A stretch of 64,000 bases of DNA, taken from the NCBI GenBank assembly GCA_021904315.1, contig CM038908.1, positions 31,858,001 through 31,922,000 on the forward strand. Direction: 5' to 3'. A program made the translations under genes and the position numbers. Positions 23,600 through 35,754 of this stretch are shown here, one piece after another; position 1 is the stretch's first letter, and every line of letters begins with the position of its first letter. Below the pieces are notes generated by a model. That model saw only the letters and a program-made list of their open reading frames with translations. It was not told the DNA's origin and did no database searches. Source of the stretch: Sphagnum magellanicum (Eukaryota; Streptophyta; Sphagnopsida; Sphagnales; Sphagnaceae).

Positions 23600-25990
23600 C
23601 TTGATGAAAGTCCGAGGAGGGGTTAAATGAGTGTGTGTTTCAATGGATTTTTCCCCCATGATGGCTTCTCTTTCTTGTTTTTCTCCATCACTTTTGCACA
23701 ATTGCTACCACTACTCTTAAACTACTACTTACCCATATAAAAAGCTCTTAATGGTGTACTAATTTGTTTTTTTGAGCTCTACCCAATAGGTATTTATTCC
23801 CTTAGTGTAGGGCCGTTGACCTTGGGCTTTACTAGAGTAAGGGTCAACGCGAGTTGGAGCCAAGCGTGGACCTAACTTTGGTAAAGCCGATGGCCAAGGG
23901 CTTTACGGAGTGTAAAAAACTTGTGTCAATTTTTTTCTTATGATTTTTTTCATGATTTGTGAGGGGTATCACAAGAAAAAAACACGAAAATTGTGACGTG
24001 TTTCCCCGAAAAAAAAACACCCATTTAATTTTTTTGAAATGCTCCATGAACAATGGGAAAAAATTTATGCTCTATAAGGTGATCTCTGATTACACTATAA
24101 AAAAATTGGTGTATGTCTTTATGGAAGGGGGGTATTAGCCCAAGCCAAAAAGGATGGCCAACAATTTTAGTATGGGTGAAGCTCCTTTACCATTTGAAAC
24201 AAAATTTGAGGAATATTCAATTTTGTCTCTTTAGGGTAAGGTGAATTTTCATGGCAAAAAGCTCAATCTAACACACTTTGTTCTAAGTATCTATATTTCA
24301 AACTATTCTTTAAGTGGGAAGATATTTTTAATATTGTTTAGGGTTTAGGATTTTTTGAGTTTTGAGGGTCAAAATAATAATAATAATAATAATTACAAAG
24401 GCAGAAATGGGTTGTTTATGGATTGGGTATTTAAAGTGATGACCTATGATCGACTGCTGCATTTAATTAAGCCAAGGGTTTTGTGTGTAAGGAAGTGTGA
24501 TTAGAGGCCAATTAGGTATAGTAGGGTTAGTGAGATGTGAGGGGGTAGGGTTGGTGGGGTGTGTTTAATAATAGTCAAGAAAACATATAGATATAGATGT
24601 GTCTTTGGGTACTGAAAATTTCAAGTGGAATGATTTGGTGATGATGGGTTGTTGTGCATTAGTAAAGTCTAATTAGGTACCGAATAAAGATCATAATCCA
24701 CTTTTGCTTTGTGCAAAATCAAGCATTACCCTAGTAGTAAACAAATGAGGGATTGTTAATCCTAATCCACCATCTTTAATTTACACAAGATGGTTTATAT
24801 TGCACATATTGCACCGTCAATAAAAAAAGGGCATAATGTTCTAACTTCTTCTAATCCCCTTCTCATAGGGTTTTGTTGCGAATTCCAACTCTCATTTTTT
24901 TAAAGTGACACCACAGGCTCAGTTATTCCATAGTGACCCACTTAACGACTAACTTACATAAATATATGTGTGTATACATGCATACTTGTTCCAACAAAAA
25001 GACTGAAAAAACTTAACCTACGAAAGGAAGGGGGAAAAATAAAAAACAATGATATGTATACTATGCCCTTTTTTTAACCCTCTCTCACACATCACCCTAG
25101 AATGTGTAAGTGAAATTTCCATACCTCTCCCCCCACTAGATTCCCCTAATGGATTTGAATAGTCTCCAATGGAATGAATCATAGCGGCCCCTACCCCAAC
25201 GCACCCACCTAATCCTACCCAACCCACTCCCCCGCCCAAAATCAAATTGCCCAATGATGATGAGACTAAATTATTAACAATAAAATTAGAGAAAAAAATC
25301 AAATTGCCCAATGATGATGAGGCTAAGTTAGTGAGAAAATTAGAGGAAAAAAAAAGAGAAAGAGAAAGAAGGTTGCCAATAGTGTGGTGTTGCAATTAGG
25401 GCATTGTTGACATGCAGGGATTGTGGGTGAGGAGGAGGGTATTGGATTTGGGGGGTATGAGTTGATGAGAATAGAAAGCAAATACAAACTAGCAAACTCC
25501 TCCCTTACTAACATATCAACTCTCAAACCGCAAAACTTAACCAAACCAATAAAAACATCCCAACTACTACTACTACTATCATCTATGTACATATTGTGGA
25601 AAAGAAAGAAGATTTCATCAATTGACAAACACCCATTGAGCTTATAGTGGTAGAAAAGCAAAAGAAATGAAAAAAAAGAGGCAGGTCATTTCAAAAATAA
25701 AACATCCACCCTTATTACGGAGGAAAAAATTCGGCTTGATAATGTGCCCTCCCTCCATAACCACTATAAATTATTTGGCGGGGCTTTTGCAATTAGCAAA
25801 TGATGTTATGATAGTCCAAAGATCCCCAAAAACAAAACCCTTTGCAAAAACATCTATCAAACAACCCAACAAACAAACAAACAAACAAAAAAACCCCAAA
25901 ATCACTAGACTTCTACAACTACTAGTACTACTACTACAACACACAAAACACTACTAACATTTTCCTCCCAACTGTGTTCATCCCAAAGTG
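23600..25990. other. Spacer between the two main genes
   Basis: I see no gene. The stretch holds a (TAA)n run at about 24370-24393, a telomere-like TTTAGGGTTTAGGA at about 24339, and a tandem duplication at about 25241-25350. In the latter, ATCAAATTGCCCAATGATGA is repeated with a 57-bp period. Open frames of up to 125 codons on the reverse strand are low-complexity. Confidence 0.5.
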
Positions 25991-27394
25991 TGGTAGTAGA
26001 GTAGTAATACTAGTGTGTGGAAAATAGTTTTGTTGGGTGTGTTGGGTGATTGCTTGTTTTTCATTTGGGAGTTGGGTTTTTTTTTTTTCGTTTTTATTGC
26101 TAAGATTGTAGTAGTAGTTGTTGTTGTTGTTGTGAGTGATCATCTTGTATTCACGTTTTTGTTTGTTGTTGTTGCTGTTGGTTTTGGTGGTGGTCGTGGT
26201 GATCATCATATGTATGCGGGGGTTTTTTTTTTTGTTGTTGTTATTTTTGATGGCTATGGTGAGGAAGAGGAAGAAAAATCTTAGGTCAAAGATGGGTCTC
26301 CTCTTCTTCTCCTCTTCTTCCTCTTCCTCGTCTCTATCTATCTATTTCTTGAGGTTTGGAATGTGTGTGTCTTTATTGTTTTGATTTTTCTTTCTATTTT
26401 TTGTGTGGAGGGAGAAGGAGATGGTGATGATGATGTTGTTGATGCTGATGATGATGCCTACACTCTAGGTTTTGTGTTTTGTGTGTGTCTGTGTGTGTGT
26501 GTTTTTTTTTTGGTGCTTGGGTGTTTGCGTTTTTGAGTGTTTTGTGTATGTTTTGGGTGTTTTGGTGTGGTTTTGGTTTTGTGGGTGGTGGGTTGTTGTA
26601 GAAGAAAGTTGTGGGGTTCCTTCTTCTTCTGCTGCAAACCCAGGGACATAGAAGAAGCAGAGGGTGTTCTTTTTTCTGTTGTTTTGTGGTGGATTTTTTT
26701 GGCACAGAAGAACAGTTTACAAATTTTTGGTGTCGTGGGAAGAAGAAGAAAAAGGAGGAGGAGGAGGAGAACAAGAAGAACAAGAAGAACGGGGAGGGAC
26801 AGCTGCTGACAGATGTTATGAGAATCGGCAGTATTTTTTGTTGCTGTTGTGATGAAGATGGTGGAGATGGTGGATTTAGGAGTGTGACTGGCGGGAAGTG
26901 GGGGCGACAAAACATGGCGTGGAGGTGGTTTTGATGTTTTGCTTTTGGTTGGCGGGTGGGGCTGGTGGTGTGAGATTTAGGTGAGAAATGGGTGGAGGAG
27001 ATGGTGAGGGGAAAATGAGAACTGGGGGAGTGGCAGTAGTAGAAGGGGAGGAAGTAGAAGAGGGAGGTGATGCTGGATGCATGAGGCAGTGATGATATCC
27101 AGTTATAGGAGGATTGTTGTTCAGGGTGATGGTTAGGGTTATGGCAGGAGAAGCTCTTGTAGTAGTAGGAGGAAGAGGAAGAGGAGGAGGAGCAGGGGGT
27201 TGAAAGAGTCCTGGAGCCTCTTGGGAACATCAACAACAAGTACAAAGAACCAATCCAGTCAGGGGAGAAAAAAAGGAAATAGATAGGAGGTGACCTTCTG
27301 ACTAGGGTTTGGAGGTTTGGAAACTCTGGAGCAGGGCTGTTGCTGCTGCTGCTCCTGCTGCTGCTACAGCGAGAAGATTTTTGTTTTTTTTTAT
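25991..27394 (+). promoter_or_regulatory. Simple-sequence leader/promoter region of the large Q-rich gene
   Basis: The stretch is dominated by TTG/GTT, GTGT, GAAGAA and GAGGAG runs, giving strong strand asymmetry (G/T- and G/A-rich on +). Such purine-biased leaders are common in plant 5' UTRs and first introns, and the first in-frame ATG of my model follows at 27395. The lack of stops on the reverse strand (283 codons at 26394-27245) is explained by the simple sequence, with S, P, T, K and H repeats. I cannot fix a transcription start. Confidence 0.4.
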
Positions 27395-30300
27395 ATGGAG
27401 AGCTACGAGAGTGATATTTTCATGTCACAGGAAGGCGATGCATCCATTGACTTTACCCTCTTGGATCGACCCAATTGCAAGTAGGTGCTGCTGCCATGGT
27501 CCAAGCCCCCTGCCTGCCTACCTGTGCAATCAGATGGTGTTTTTTCCATAGAAATCCCATTATCATCATCATCAACAACCTAATGAGTCTTGGCTTCTCA
27601 TCATGGATTCCACAGAAGCTTTTTGAAGTCTGTTTTTTCTTGGTTCTTTGCTGTTTAGGTTAAGGTGATGGGTCTGAGGGTCAGCCATCAAACAGCCAGA
27701 GAGACACATACAGACACAGACACAGACAGACACACAGAAACAGACAGAGAACTTTAGAGGGAGCAAGACTGTAACATCAAATTTTCCTATGTGCTCTTTG
27801 GTGTCTGTGGGGTTAGGTTTTCTGCTTGTTGCTGCAAGCCAAAGCTAAGAAGCTGGGATTCTGAATGGATTTGTGCTTTTGCAGCATTGCGTCAGCACCA
27901 GAGGCCACTGCAGCTTTGCTTCCAGGTGTGTGTAAACCTGCCTGCACACACACACACCCCTCTCATATGGTTTCCTTTTCTATGATTTTCCCTTAAGCAC
28001 TTTTGTCCTATGGACTCAAGCCATTGCCCCCGAAAAGGAAATGTTTCAATGGGCGGAGAAACTGTGGTGGTACTCTTTGGAGCCCAACTGTTGTTCCTGG
28101 CTTCAAAATCTATGACTTGCACTATAGACTTACTGACGAAGAAGAAGAAGTTTGCTTGAGCAGTTTTTGGAGAGTTTTTTGGAGACACTTGAGGTGCTCC
28201 CATAGATCATTGCATCATGATTGATTGTGAGAATCTCTCTTGTCCAACTGAATCTTGATGCATTTTCTCACACCATCTACACTTCCATTCTGTCACATCA
28301 GATGTCCATGTTGGAGATTCCTCATTTGCATCATTTGACTTTTTGGACGGATCTGGTGTGGATGGCTTGAGTGGGTTCCCTCGTGGGGTTGATGACAACC
28401 ATTCCCTGGAGCTCTCAAGGCAAGTTGATTCTCTTCTTTTCAATGGGTTTTCAGAACTTTGATCTTCTTCATGATTCAGGCTTTCTGTCTGTCTGTCTGT
28501 CTGCCTGTTTCCAGATAGGAGAATTCCTGTTAAGAAACTACCACTCCAGAAGACTTGTACAGGTTTACTGTATAATTCATGTTTACTAAATGCCAGACCT
28601 GTTATGATTACAGTCTGCATTTTGCCCTACAAGAGTTCTATGCACTTGTGAACCAGTTGGCATTTCATTCCACTTATGGAAGAAAGGCTGAACATCCCAT
28701 TTGCATGCAACCAATTATTGCCAATGGGTCTTGGTGATTTGCAGTTTTTAGGTATTATTGGTTTTCAAAGAAGATCTGATCGTGATATATGATTCTGGAT
28801 TGCATAATGCAGGGACAATCCTGACATCTCGCGGTACAAGGAGCAGCCAATGCATCCAAACACAGAAATTGGAGGGGTAAAAAGTCTTCACTGTTTAATC
28901 CTTTTGGAGTGTTATGTTTAAATATATACTCTAATCATCTGAAAACTCATGATTTACAAAAACTGTTATTCATGTGCATTTCAGAATGTGTCTTTGAGTT
29001 TGTTGACAGCAATATAATGTTTGATCTGTGCTCAACCTGTTTTATTACATCCATGGACATCTGTGGCGTCTTCACAGAATGGAGTTGCAGTGGCCAACTT
29101 GCAACAATCACAATATCAGATGCCTTATGCAGTACAAAAGCCAGTCTCAAGTGTGGATTTCTTTGCAAAGATGCCAGTAAAAGCTCTGCAACAGCAAGAG
29201 CAGCAGTCACAGTTGTCTCTTTTCAATAATGAGGGACCAGATGAGAATCCAGATTACTACGAATCAGGCCAGGCATCTGAGCCATCTCATGCATCAGGCA
29301 GCGGTTGGTGGATGCCAGACACCACCCCTTGGATGGCAAATAACAATCAGCAGCAGGATCAATTGCAGGTGAACAACCGGGCCGCAACTGAAGATCAAAG
29401 AAGGCTGATGCAGCTGAAGATTGGGAGCTCCCAGACAAGCCCACAGGCAGCTGACTACCCTGGAGCTCTGTCGTCCAACTCACAACCTGCGAATAGTGAT
29501 CCAGGTCCCTCCATGTATTCATTTCTTCCAACCAACACAAATCAGGCTCCCAAGATGGGTCAGACATCTGATGCAGGTTTGAACTCAGCAAGAGTTCCAA
29601 CAATTCATGCCCCCAAAACTGTCAAAAGTTTGCCACATAATCCTCCGTATGACTTTGAGGGTCTCTTGAATGGATCTGGTTATCAGCAGCAGCAGCAGCA
29701 ACAGCAGCAGGCGGGAGGTCCTGTGCCCAACAACATGACCTTACCTGGGCGGCTTCATTTTGGGAATTTGAATCAAGAGTCAGGTCAGAATCAGCAGCAA
29801 AATCAGAGCATGAACAAGTACAAGGGCCAGAACATGCTTGAAGTATCACCTCTCAAGGTCAGTGACTATGACTTTTTTGGGGGTGACTATGTGATCAAGG
29901 GACAAGAGCAGGGCCAGCTTGGAGAGCAGATAGAGGAGGAAGAGGCTCAGGTGTGGCGTCAGCCACCTCCACGGCAGCAAAATCAGCTCAACAACCCCTA
30001 CGCAAGCTCCTCCTACGAAGATATGCGTCAGCATCAGCAACAAGCTCAGGTTCAGAATTTTGTTGCAGTTGTTGATTGTTGAACACAGGTGTTGAGTTCT
30101 CAGACCAGGGTTGCTAAGCCTTGGTGCCTATTTAGGTCCAATAGACTGTATCCAGCAGAAGCAGATGTGTTTGCTCATTTAGCATTTGTCTGGCAATGGT
30201 GACAGGTGCATCAACATCTGCAGCAGCAGCAGCAGCAACTCTTTTCTGGGAACCAAAATCCAAGCCAGCCAAGCGGGAATCAGTTTCAAGCATTTTTGAG

Positions 30301-33300
30301 TGACAGCTCCCTCCACCATGAGATCCCACAGGTGATGCCACCAGAGCAAGCTCATTCTCAGATGGGATTGGAGCACCACCATGCTCCTCTCATGCAGACC
30401 AATTTCCATCCACTTAACAATAGCAACGCCCGGGTCATGATGTATCCAGGGAATGATGCTTCTACTGGGCAAGGCCTTGCAATTGGGTATCTGTTGGGGC
30501 AAGACAATAGTTTTAGTTGGCAGCAATTAGCTATGAAAGCTTCTGGGCATGATCAGCCTCTCTACACACCTGTGAACAGTGTAAAGCGAGATGCAGTGGG
30601 ACAAGTACGTAACCCATATGCTAGTGTACAGGGCAGTGCTATGCATGGATTCTATGGTGGGATGGGGAAGCTTCCTGCAGCCCCAAGTCCACATGTGAAC
30701 AGACCGATACCTCGTAGCCTTGGAATGGGTCCATCTGGCCTCTTTGGCACTGATGGTCGGTCAGAAGTCTTCAACATGGCTGACCAGAGCAACAGTCAGG
30801 CAGGAAAGTTTCAAGCACCTCCAGCAAAAATGCTGTTTGGACAAACTGTGCAACAGCAGCCACCACCACCACCACCACCACTGCTGCCGCCACCTCCTCC
30901 GCCTGTCAAAAACCCACAAGGGTTTTCAAGCAACCTTCACTCAAACATTTTATTGTCAGCAAATCAGCAGTCAATGGAGGAAATGCAGAGCAGACATCAT
31001 CATCATCAACAGCAGCAGCAGCAGAGTGTCAGAACTAATGCTGCCCAGCAGCAGCAGCAAGGTGGCCCAGTCCAAGTGAAGCTCTTTGCCCAAAGTCTGA
31101 CCCCACTAGACCATCCGATGCAGCAGAATCTAATGGCAAGGAACAGTGATTCTGCACAGCACCAGGAACAAGCTCGGGCCATGACTGCTCTGCAACAGTC
31201 ATCATTCAATGTTCTGCAGGCACGAAATCAAACTATGGGAGCTAGCCCCAGTAACTATTACCAGCAAGGAAGCACCACCCATGCAGGGGGCAGCTTTTCA
31301 TCAACAAGCACTAATGATGCCAAACAGAAAAGCATGTGGAATTCGTATGATCTGGAGCCAGATGCCTCACAAGTTGAGCTTCCTATGGGCTTGACAGCAG
31401 GGAACTCAGATGAGGTTCCTATGAGCTTGATGGCAGGAACCTCAGATGATATGCTCAAAAATCAGTGGACAGGTTTATCTGAGACACAAGCTCGTGCAGA
31501 TGCAGAGGTTGCATTGACCTCTGGGAGACTTAAAGCGCAGCAGAGTCTGTGGGGTAACCACAACCTGCAGCAAAGTGAGTTGGCTACTGAACTTGATTCT
31601 ATGAGCCCTGGCATGCAAACGAGTCATGGCAGTCAGGAAACAGTGGGTGGGCAAGCCATTGATGGCAACCAGTTGAATGGTAACAATCTGCAACAGAGCT
31701 CAATTCAGCCTGGGACAACAATATCAAGTATGACAGAAAATGAAAGACAAGAGGAGATGCAGAGTTCACAGCAGCAGGAAAGCAGTTGGCGTGATCAGAG
31801 CCGGTTGCAACCGAGTCCCCCGCAGGCGGCAGCACCCTCAAACTCCTCATTTCAAGTATTCACAGATGTACAAAATCGACCACAGAGGAATTGGAAGAGT
31901 TTGTGGCAAGATGTTCCAGATACTGAGAATACCTCTCAGTTAGCAGAGATTGAGAAACAGCAACAACAGCAGAACACTCTGTGGGGACAGAGGCTTCAGC
32001 CACAGAGCTCCTCCCATGGAGGTGGATCTCAATCTCAATCTCAACTGCCTAACCATAATGCAGGCATGTCTCAGAGCAGCTGGAGTGGGCCTCAAAATTC
32101 TTCACAAGCAGAGCAACTGTTCAAAGGTACCACTAGACAGCAGCAGCAACAGCAGCATTATCAGAATCGACAGCAGCAGCAGGTTTTGATGCCAGGAAGC
32201 TCCGAGTCTGGTCATGTCTATCAGGATGTTGATGGAAGACAGCAGCCAAGCAATCACGGACCTAACTTTCTGCAAGGCATTGGGCATCCATCCCAATTGA
32301 TGGCAGACAGGGACTCAACTTCTGGAAGTGCACAGGGGGGATCAATCTTACCACCGCAGGATCATGGCTATCACCTTGGAGCAGCATACCCACAGTCAAA
32401 TGCTTCTGGGGATGGAAGACAAACTGTCGCCCACAACAACTCAGTTGGATCTACTTCAGAGAACCAATATTTCCTGCAATATGCAAACCCATCATCAGGT
32501 CAAGCCAATCTGCAGCAGCAAGGTGGCGGTGGCTCAAATGGGTGGTCCCCTCAAATCTCCAGACAGGGTGTAGACAATCTGACTCTGGCTGCTCAATTGG
32601 AGAATGTGGACTTGAGGCAGCAGCAGCAGCAGCAACAACAACAACAAGATGGTAGAGTGCAGTTGCAGCTCAGTAATCACCAAACAGAGAACAGTTTTTC
32701 TGCCTTGATGAAAGCCAAGGGGCCTGCTAGCCTACAGGAAGAGTCTTCAGCTGGAGAGTCTGGAATGTTGGGCTTGAAGTCATTCCAGATGGGGGCTGCT
32801 GCAGCAACATATCGACAGCAGGCTGCATTGGATAGGATGGCTATGCAAAACAGGTATCCTGAGAATATGTTGGCACAAAGGGCAGGACTTGCATTTGCAC
32901 ATGGTCCTGTTACCTTCCCCAGTGGTCTTTATCCAAATGTCAAGGATGTCAGAACTTCATCAGATCCTGGGATGCTGTCTGGGTAAGTTTAGTGCAAGCA
33001 TTTGTACCTTTGCATATGAAGTGCAGGCTGAACAATGCTGTGATATGGCAATGATGATGAAAAGGAACCATTCTCTGTTAAAAGACAGCAATTCCTGCTC
33101 TTGGATGTTGGCTGTGTACTGCTCATATTGAAAGTATGTTTCTTTGTTTTGTGCAGGAACACATTGGAGCTTCTTAGCAATCGGGAGCAGGAGGATAGAA
33201 GGACAACATTACAGACAGAAGCTTTGAAGCATCAGGAAACAGCTATGGAGAATGGTGCTGTAAATGCCTCAGGCATTTCACTGGCACATTTGCGTCGAGG

Positions 33301-35754
33301 TCAGGAATTTGACATCGTTTTTCACAATCTGTCAGGTTTAGTTAGCTACAGCAACTTTATGTTCTTTTATACTGAGGAGATTTTGCAGTTTCTAGATTAC
33401 CATTGTCCCGCAACTTTTGTAGACCATAAAACCATATTGAGATCCGAGCTTGCTCTCCTTCAGGTACGATGGGTAATCTCCTTCAGCGACCCACACCATC
33501 TCGTGCAGAATCATTGTCAAGAGAGCTGGAACTTCAGCTTGCAAGAAATCTGGAGGCATTGCCTCAAGGCAGACCACTTCCGCATGAGTACAGGGAAGAG
33601 TCTCAAGCCTATGGGCAACAACAAGCAGCCACACAAAGCTTGCGTGCAGGTCCTTTGCTCTCCAATGTTCCACATGGGGAGCAATCTCAACTGCAGGAGA
33701 GAGGAGACTCTGGAAGCATGATGTTCCCTGGTGCCAGACTTCCTCATGATATCTCAAGGCAGGCAGCACTCATCTACAAGAGTCTCAACCCAGCAGCAAG
33801 GATCCAGTTTGCAAGTCAGTTTGCTCAGCAATTTGCAAGAGCTGGTGGGACTCTTCCATCATTGGACACTAGAAGCTCAGCCCAAAATTTTTCAGGAGTT
33901 GGGTATGACAGGGCTTCCACATCCACATGGGTGACTCCAGGGAAACCCACTGCTGCTGGAGGGCAAAGTGGATACAAATGGCCAGCACAGCAGCCTGGGG
34001 CAATTCAAGTTGCAGAGGCAGCTTCAATCACACCACCACCACCAAAGAAGCTGAAACCAGAGCCTCCACCTTTTGTTCCTTGGCGTATAGCAATCACCCA
34101 GGCAGCCACCCATCTTCCAACAATAAGGTTTGTCACTGAAAGTCCCCTGTGCGCAGTTCAAGAGTTGGAAAAGAGCTGTGTCACAATAGTCCCTCTCCTT
34201 CATCACCGTGCTTCTCAGTTGTGATTATGAAGCTAGAGTTTGATCCCCCAGTTGCACATTGTCTCCCATGACTATGGTTCTTTCTTGGGTGTTAATTTTA
34301 TTGTGGGTGTTTTCATCTGACTCTTCTTGTATTATCTTTGTCAGCCGTTCTGAGATGGAGTGGGCTGCAGCAACCAGCTGTCTACCAGAACAGGTGCATA
34401 CCCATATCATTACCCTCTTATGGTTGCTGGTCTTTGTTGTGATGACAATGACTGCAGTAACTACTGAGTGTGAAATGATAGCATGGGTCTTTGTAATATT
34501 GACACAAGTTATAAATCTTTTGTTTCAAATGTGTCTGCAGGATGTGTCTAATGAAGTGGGGCCAGAACCCTCGGATGTCAATGCATTGTGCATGAAACGA
34601 GCAAGAAGACGGCTGAAACTCACCACTCAGCTCATGCAACAACTTATTCCGGCTTTACCCTGTCGAGTGTTCAAGGGAAGTACTGCTGAAGATAAGGACA
34701 ATACGGTTTTTCTCCTTGCCAAATTTGCAGTCACTGAAGCTTGTTTGTTAGCCACTGGTGTCAGCAAGGAACGGAATGCTGTCACAATCCGTGAACAGGG
34801 TGCACCAGACAGCAATGGAAATTGCAGCTCGTATGTTCCTCAGTCAATATCCACACTAATTTCTTATGCATGGAACTTTGTCTCGGCTCTCCATTATGGA
34901 GTATATTGGTCATTCTAAACATCCCTCTTTCAGAGTCCAAGGAAGGTTGTGAACAAAGTGCTGCAGAGTGTCATAACACTGTTTCATTGCAAGCTTGTAG
35001 TTGTCCGCTAGAAACATCGGTTCTAGCTTGCATAACCAGTTGGTGTTCCCATATTGTAATCTGCCCACTAAGACCTTTGGTGCAAACTGATGGTTCCACT
35101 AATGAAACTTTTTGTACAGAGAAAAATCTCAGCAGCAAATGGCTTTGGTGAAGAACATCAATCCAGCTATTCCAGACCAACTGCAAATACATCTGAAGCA
35201 GCGAATGACCCAGTTGAATAATGAACTTACAAGGTGCTTTGCAACCTGTGTCATGTTGCTAACATTCAGTTTTTACATTGGAATTTAGCTTAGATTCTGA
35301 CATCTGTTATGTCAGGTCAGATCAGATTGTCCTCTGTGTGGAATGTAATTTGTCTCTTAGTTCCAGGCTTTTAGTTGCGGAAAATTGGGGTGTGTATGTG
35401 TGTGTGTGTGTGTGTGTGTGTATGGTCTTCTTTGTCCTCTTCTGCACAGTATTGACTTGAGTGAAGTTATTTGTGTTGGGCACCAAATGGGTCAGGATGG
35501 AGAATGCACCATCAGCATGGAAACTCTTAAGGGAATGCAATGACCTTGACAAGCTGAGTATTGTAACCCGGTTGGAGAGATTCCACCCCGGGATGCTGGC
35601 AGGATTTCCCAATTCAAGTTTGAGATCTAAACATGATAGTAGAGTTGAATCCAACACGGTTACCAACTTCCTGAGACCATTCCCAGAGAGGCATATGTCA
35701 GCTGTGACAGTCCCTACACAGCTGCCAGAGAATGTTTTGCTTAGACCTTTGTAA
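27395..35754 (+). CDS. Large Q-rich plant protein, dentin sialophosphoprotein-like family (12 exons)
   Basis: My exons are 27395-27480, 27885-27925, 28302-28419, 28813-28876, 29078-30049, 30206-32982, 33157-33299 (or 33335), 33464-34127, 34345-34393, 34541-34830, 35120-35233 and 35496-35754, giving 1858 or 1870 aa. Every phase closes. The intron after exon 3 uses a GC donor (AAG|GCAAGT). Residues from about 100 to 1400 are low-complexity, with many Q tracts. The conserved part is C-terminal: PFVPWRIAITQAATHL, EMEWAAATSCL, MKRARRRLKLTTQLMQQL, LLRECNDLDKLSIVTRLERF and a last segment ending HMSAVTVPTQLPENVLLRPL. These match, from memory, the tails of Arabidopsis At5g07970/At5g07980 proteins (MRTKRRLILTTQLMQQLL, QRYVTALPMPRNLPDRVQCL). 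The function of the family is not known to me. The basic tail and Q-rich body suggest a nuclear protein. The first three exons are the least certain. Confidence 0.8.
27675..27752 (+). repeat. CAGA-rich minisatellite in intron 1 of the Q-rich gene
   Basis: The sequence is a run of CAGACA/CAGAGA/CACAGA words. Simple repeats also lie in intron 3 (CTGT units, 28484-28505) and intron 11 (GT units, about 35391-35422). Confidence 0.8.
35391..35422 (+). repeat. (GT)n microsatellite in intron 11 of the Q-rich gene
   Basis: About 15 GT units lie between the donor at 35234 and the acceptor at 35495. The tract is upstream of the weak pyrimidine stretch of that acceptor. Confidence 0.9.

Noticed and set aside
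23810-23900. GTTGACC...GGTCAAC dyad and repeated GGGCTTTAC words
   Set aside because: The stem is only about 7 bp with a long loop, and I could not define a repeat unit or element borders.
26394-27245. A 283-codon open frame on the reverse strand upstream of the Q-rich gene
   Set aside because: It is made of S, P, T, K and H runs encoded by simple-sequence DNA; the stop-free strand is a by-product of GAGGAG/TTG/GTGT repeats, and no domain or splice structure is seen.
34831-34933. Nearer acceptor (TTTCAG|AGTCCAAGG) for the exon after 34830
   Set aside because: It leads to an in-frame stop within a few codons. The acceptor at 35119 keeps the frame and restores similarity to the family tail.
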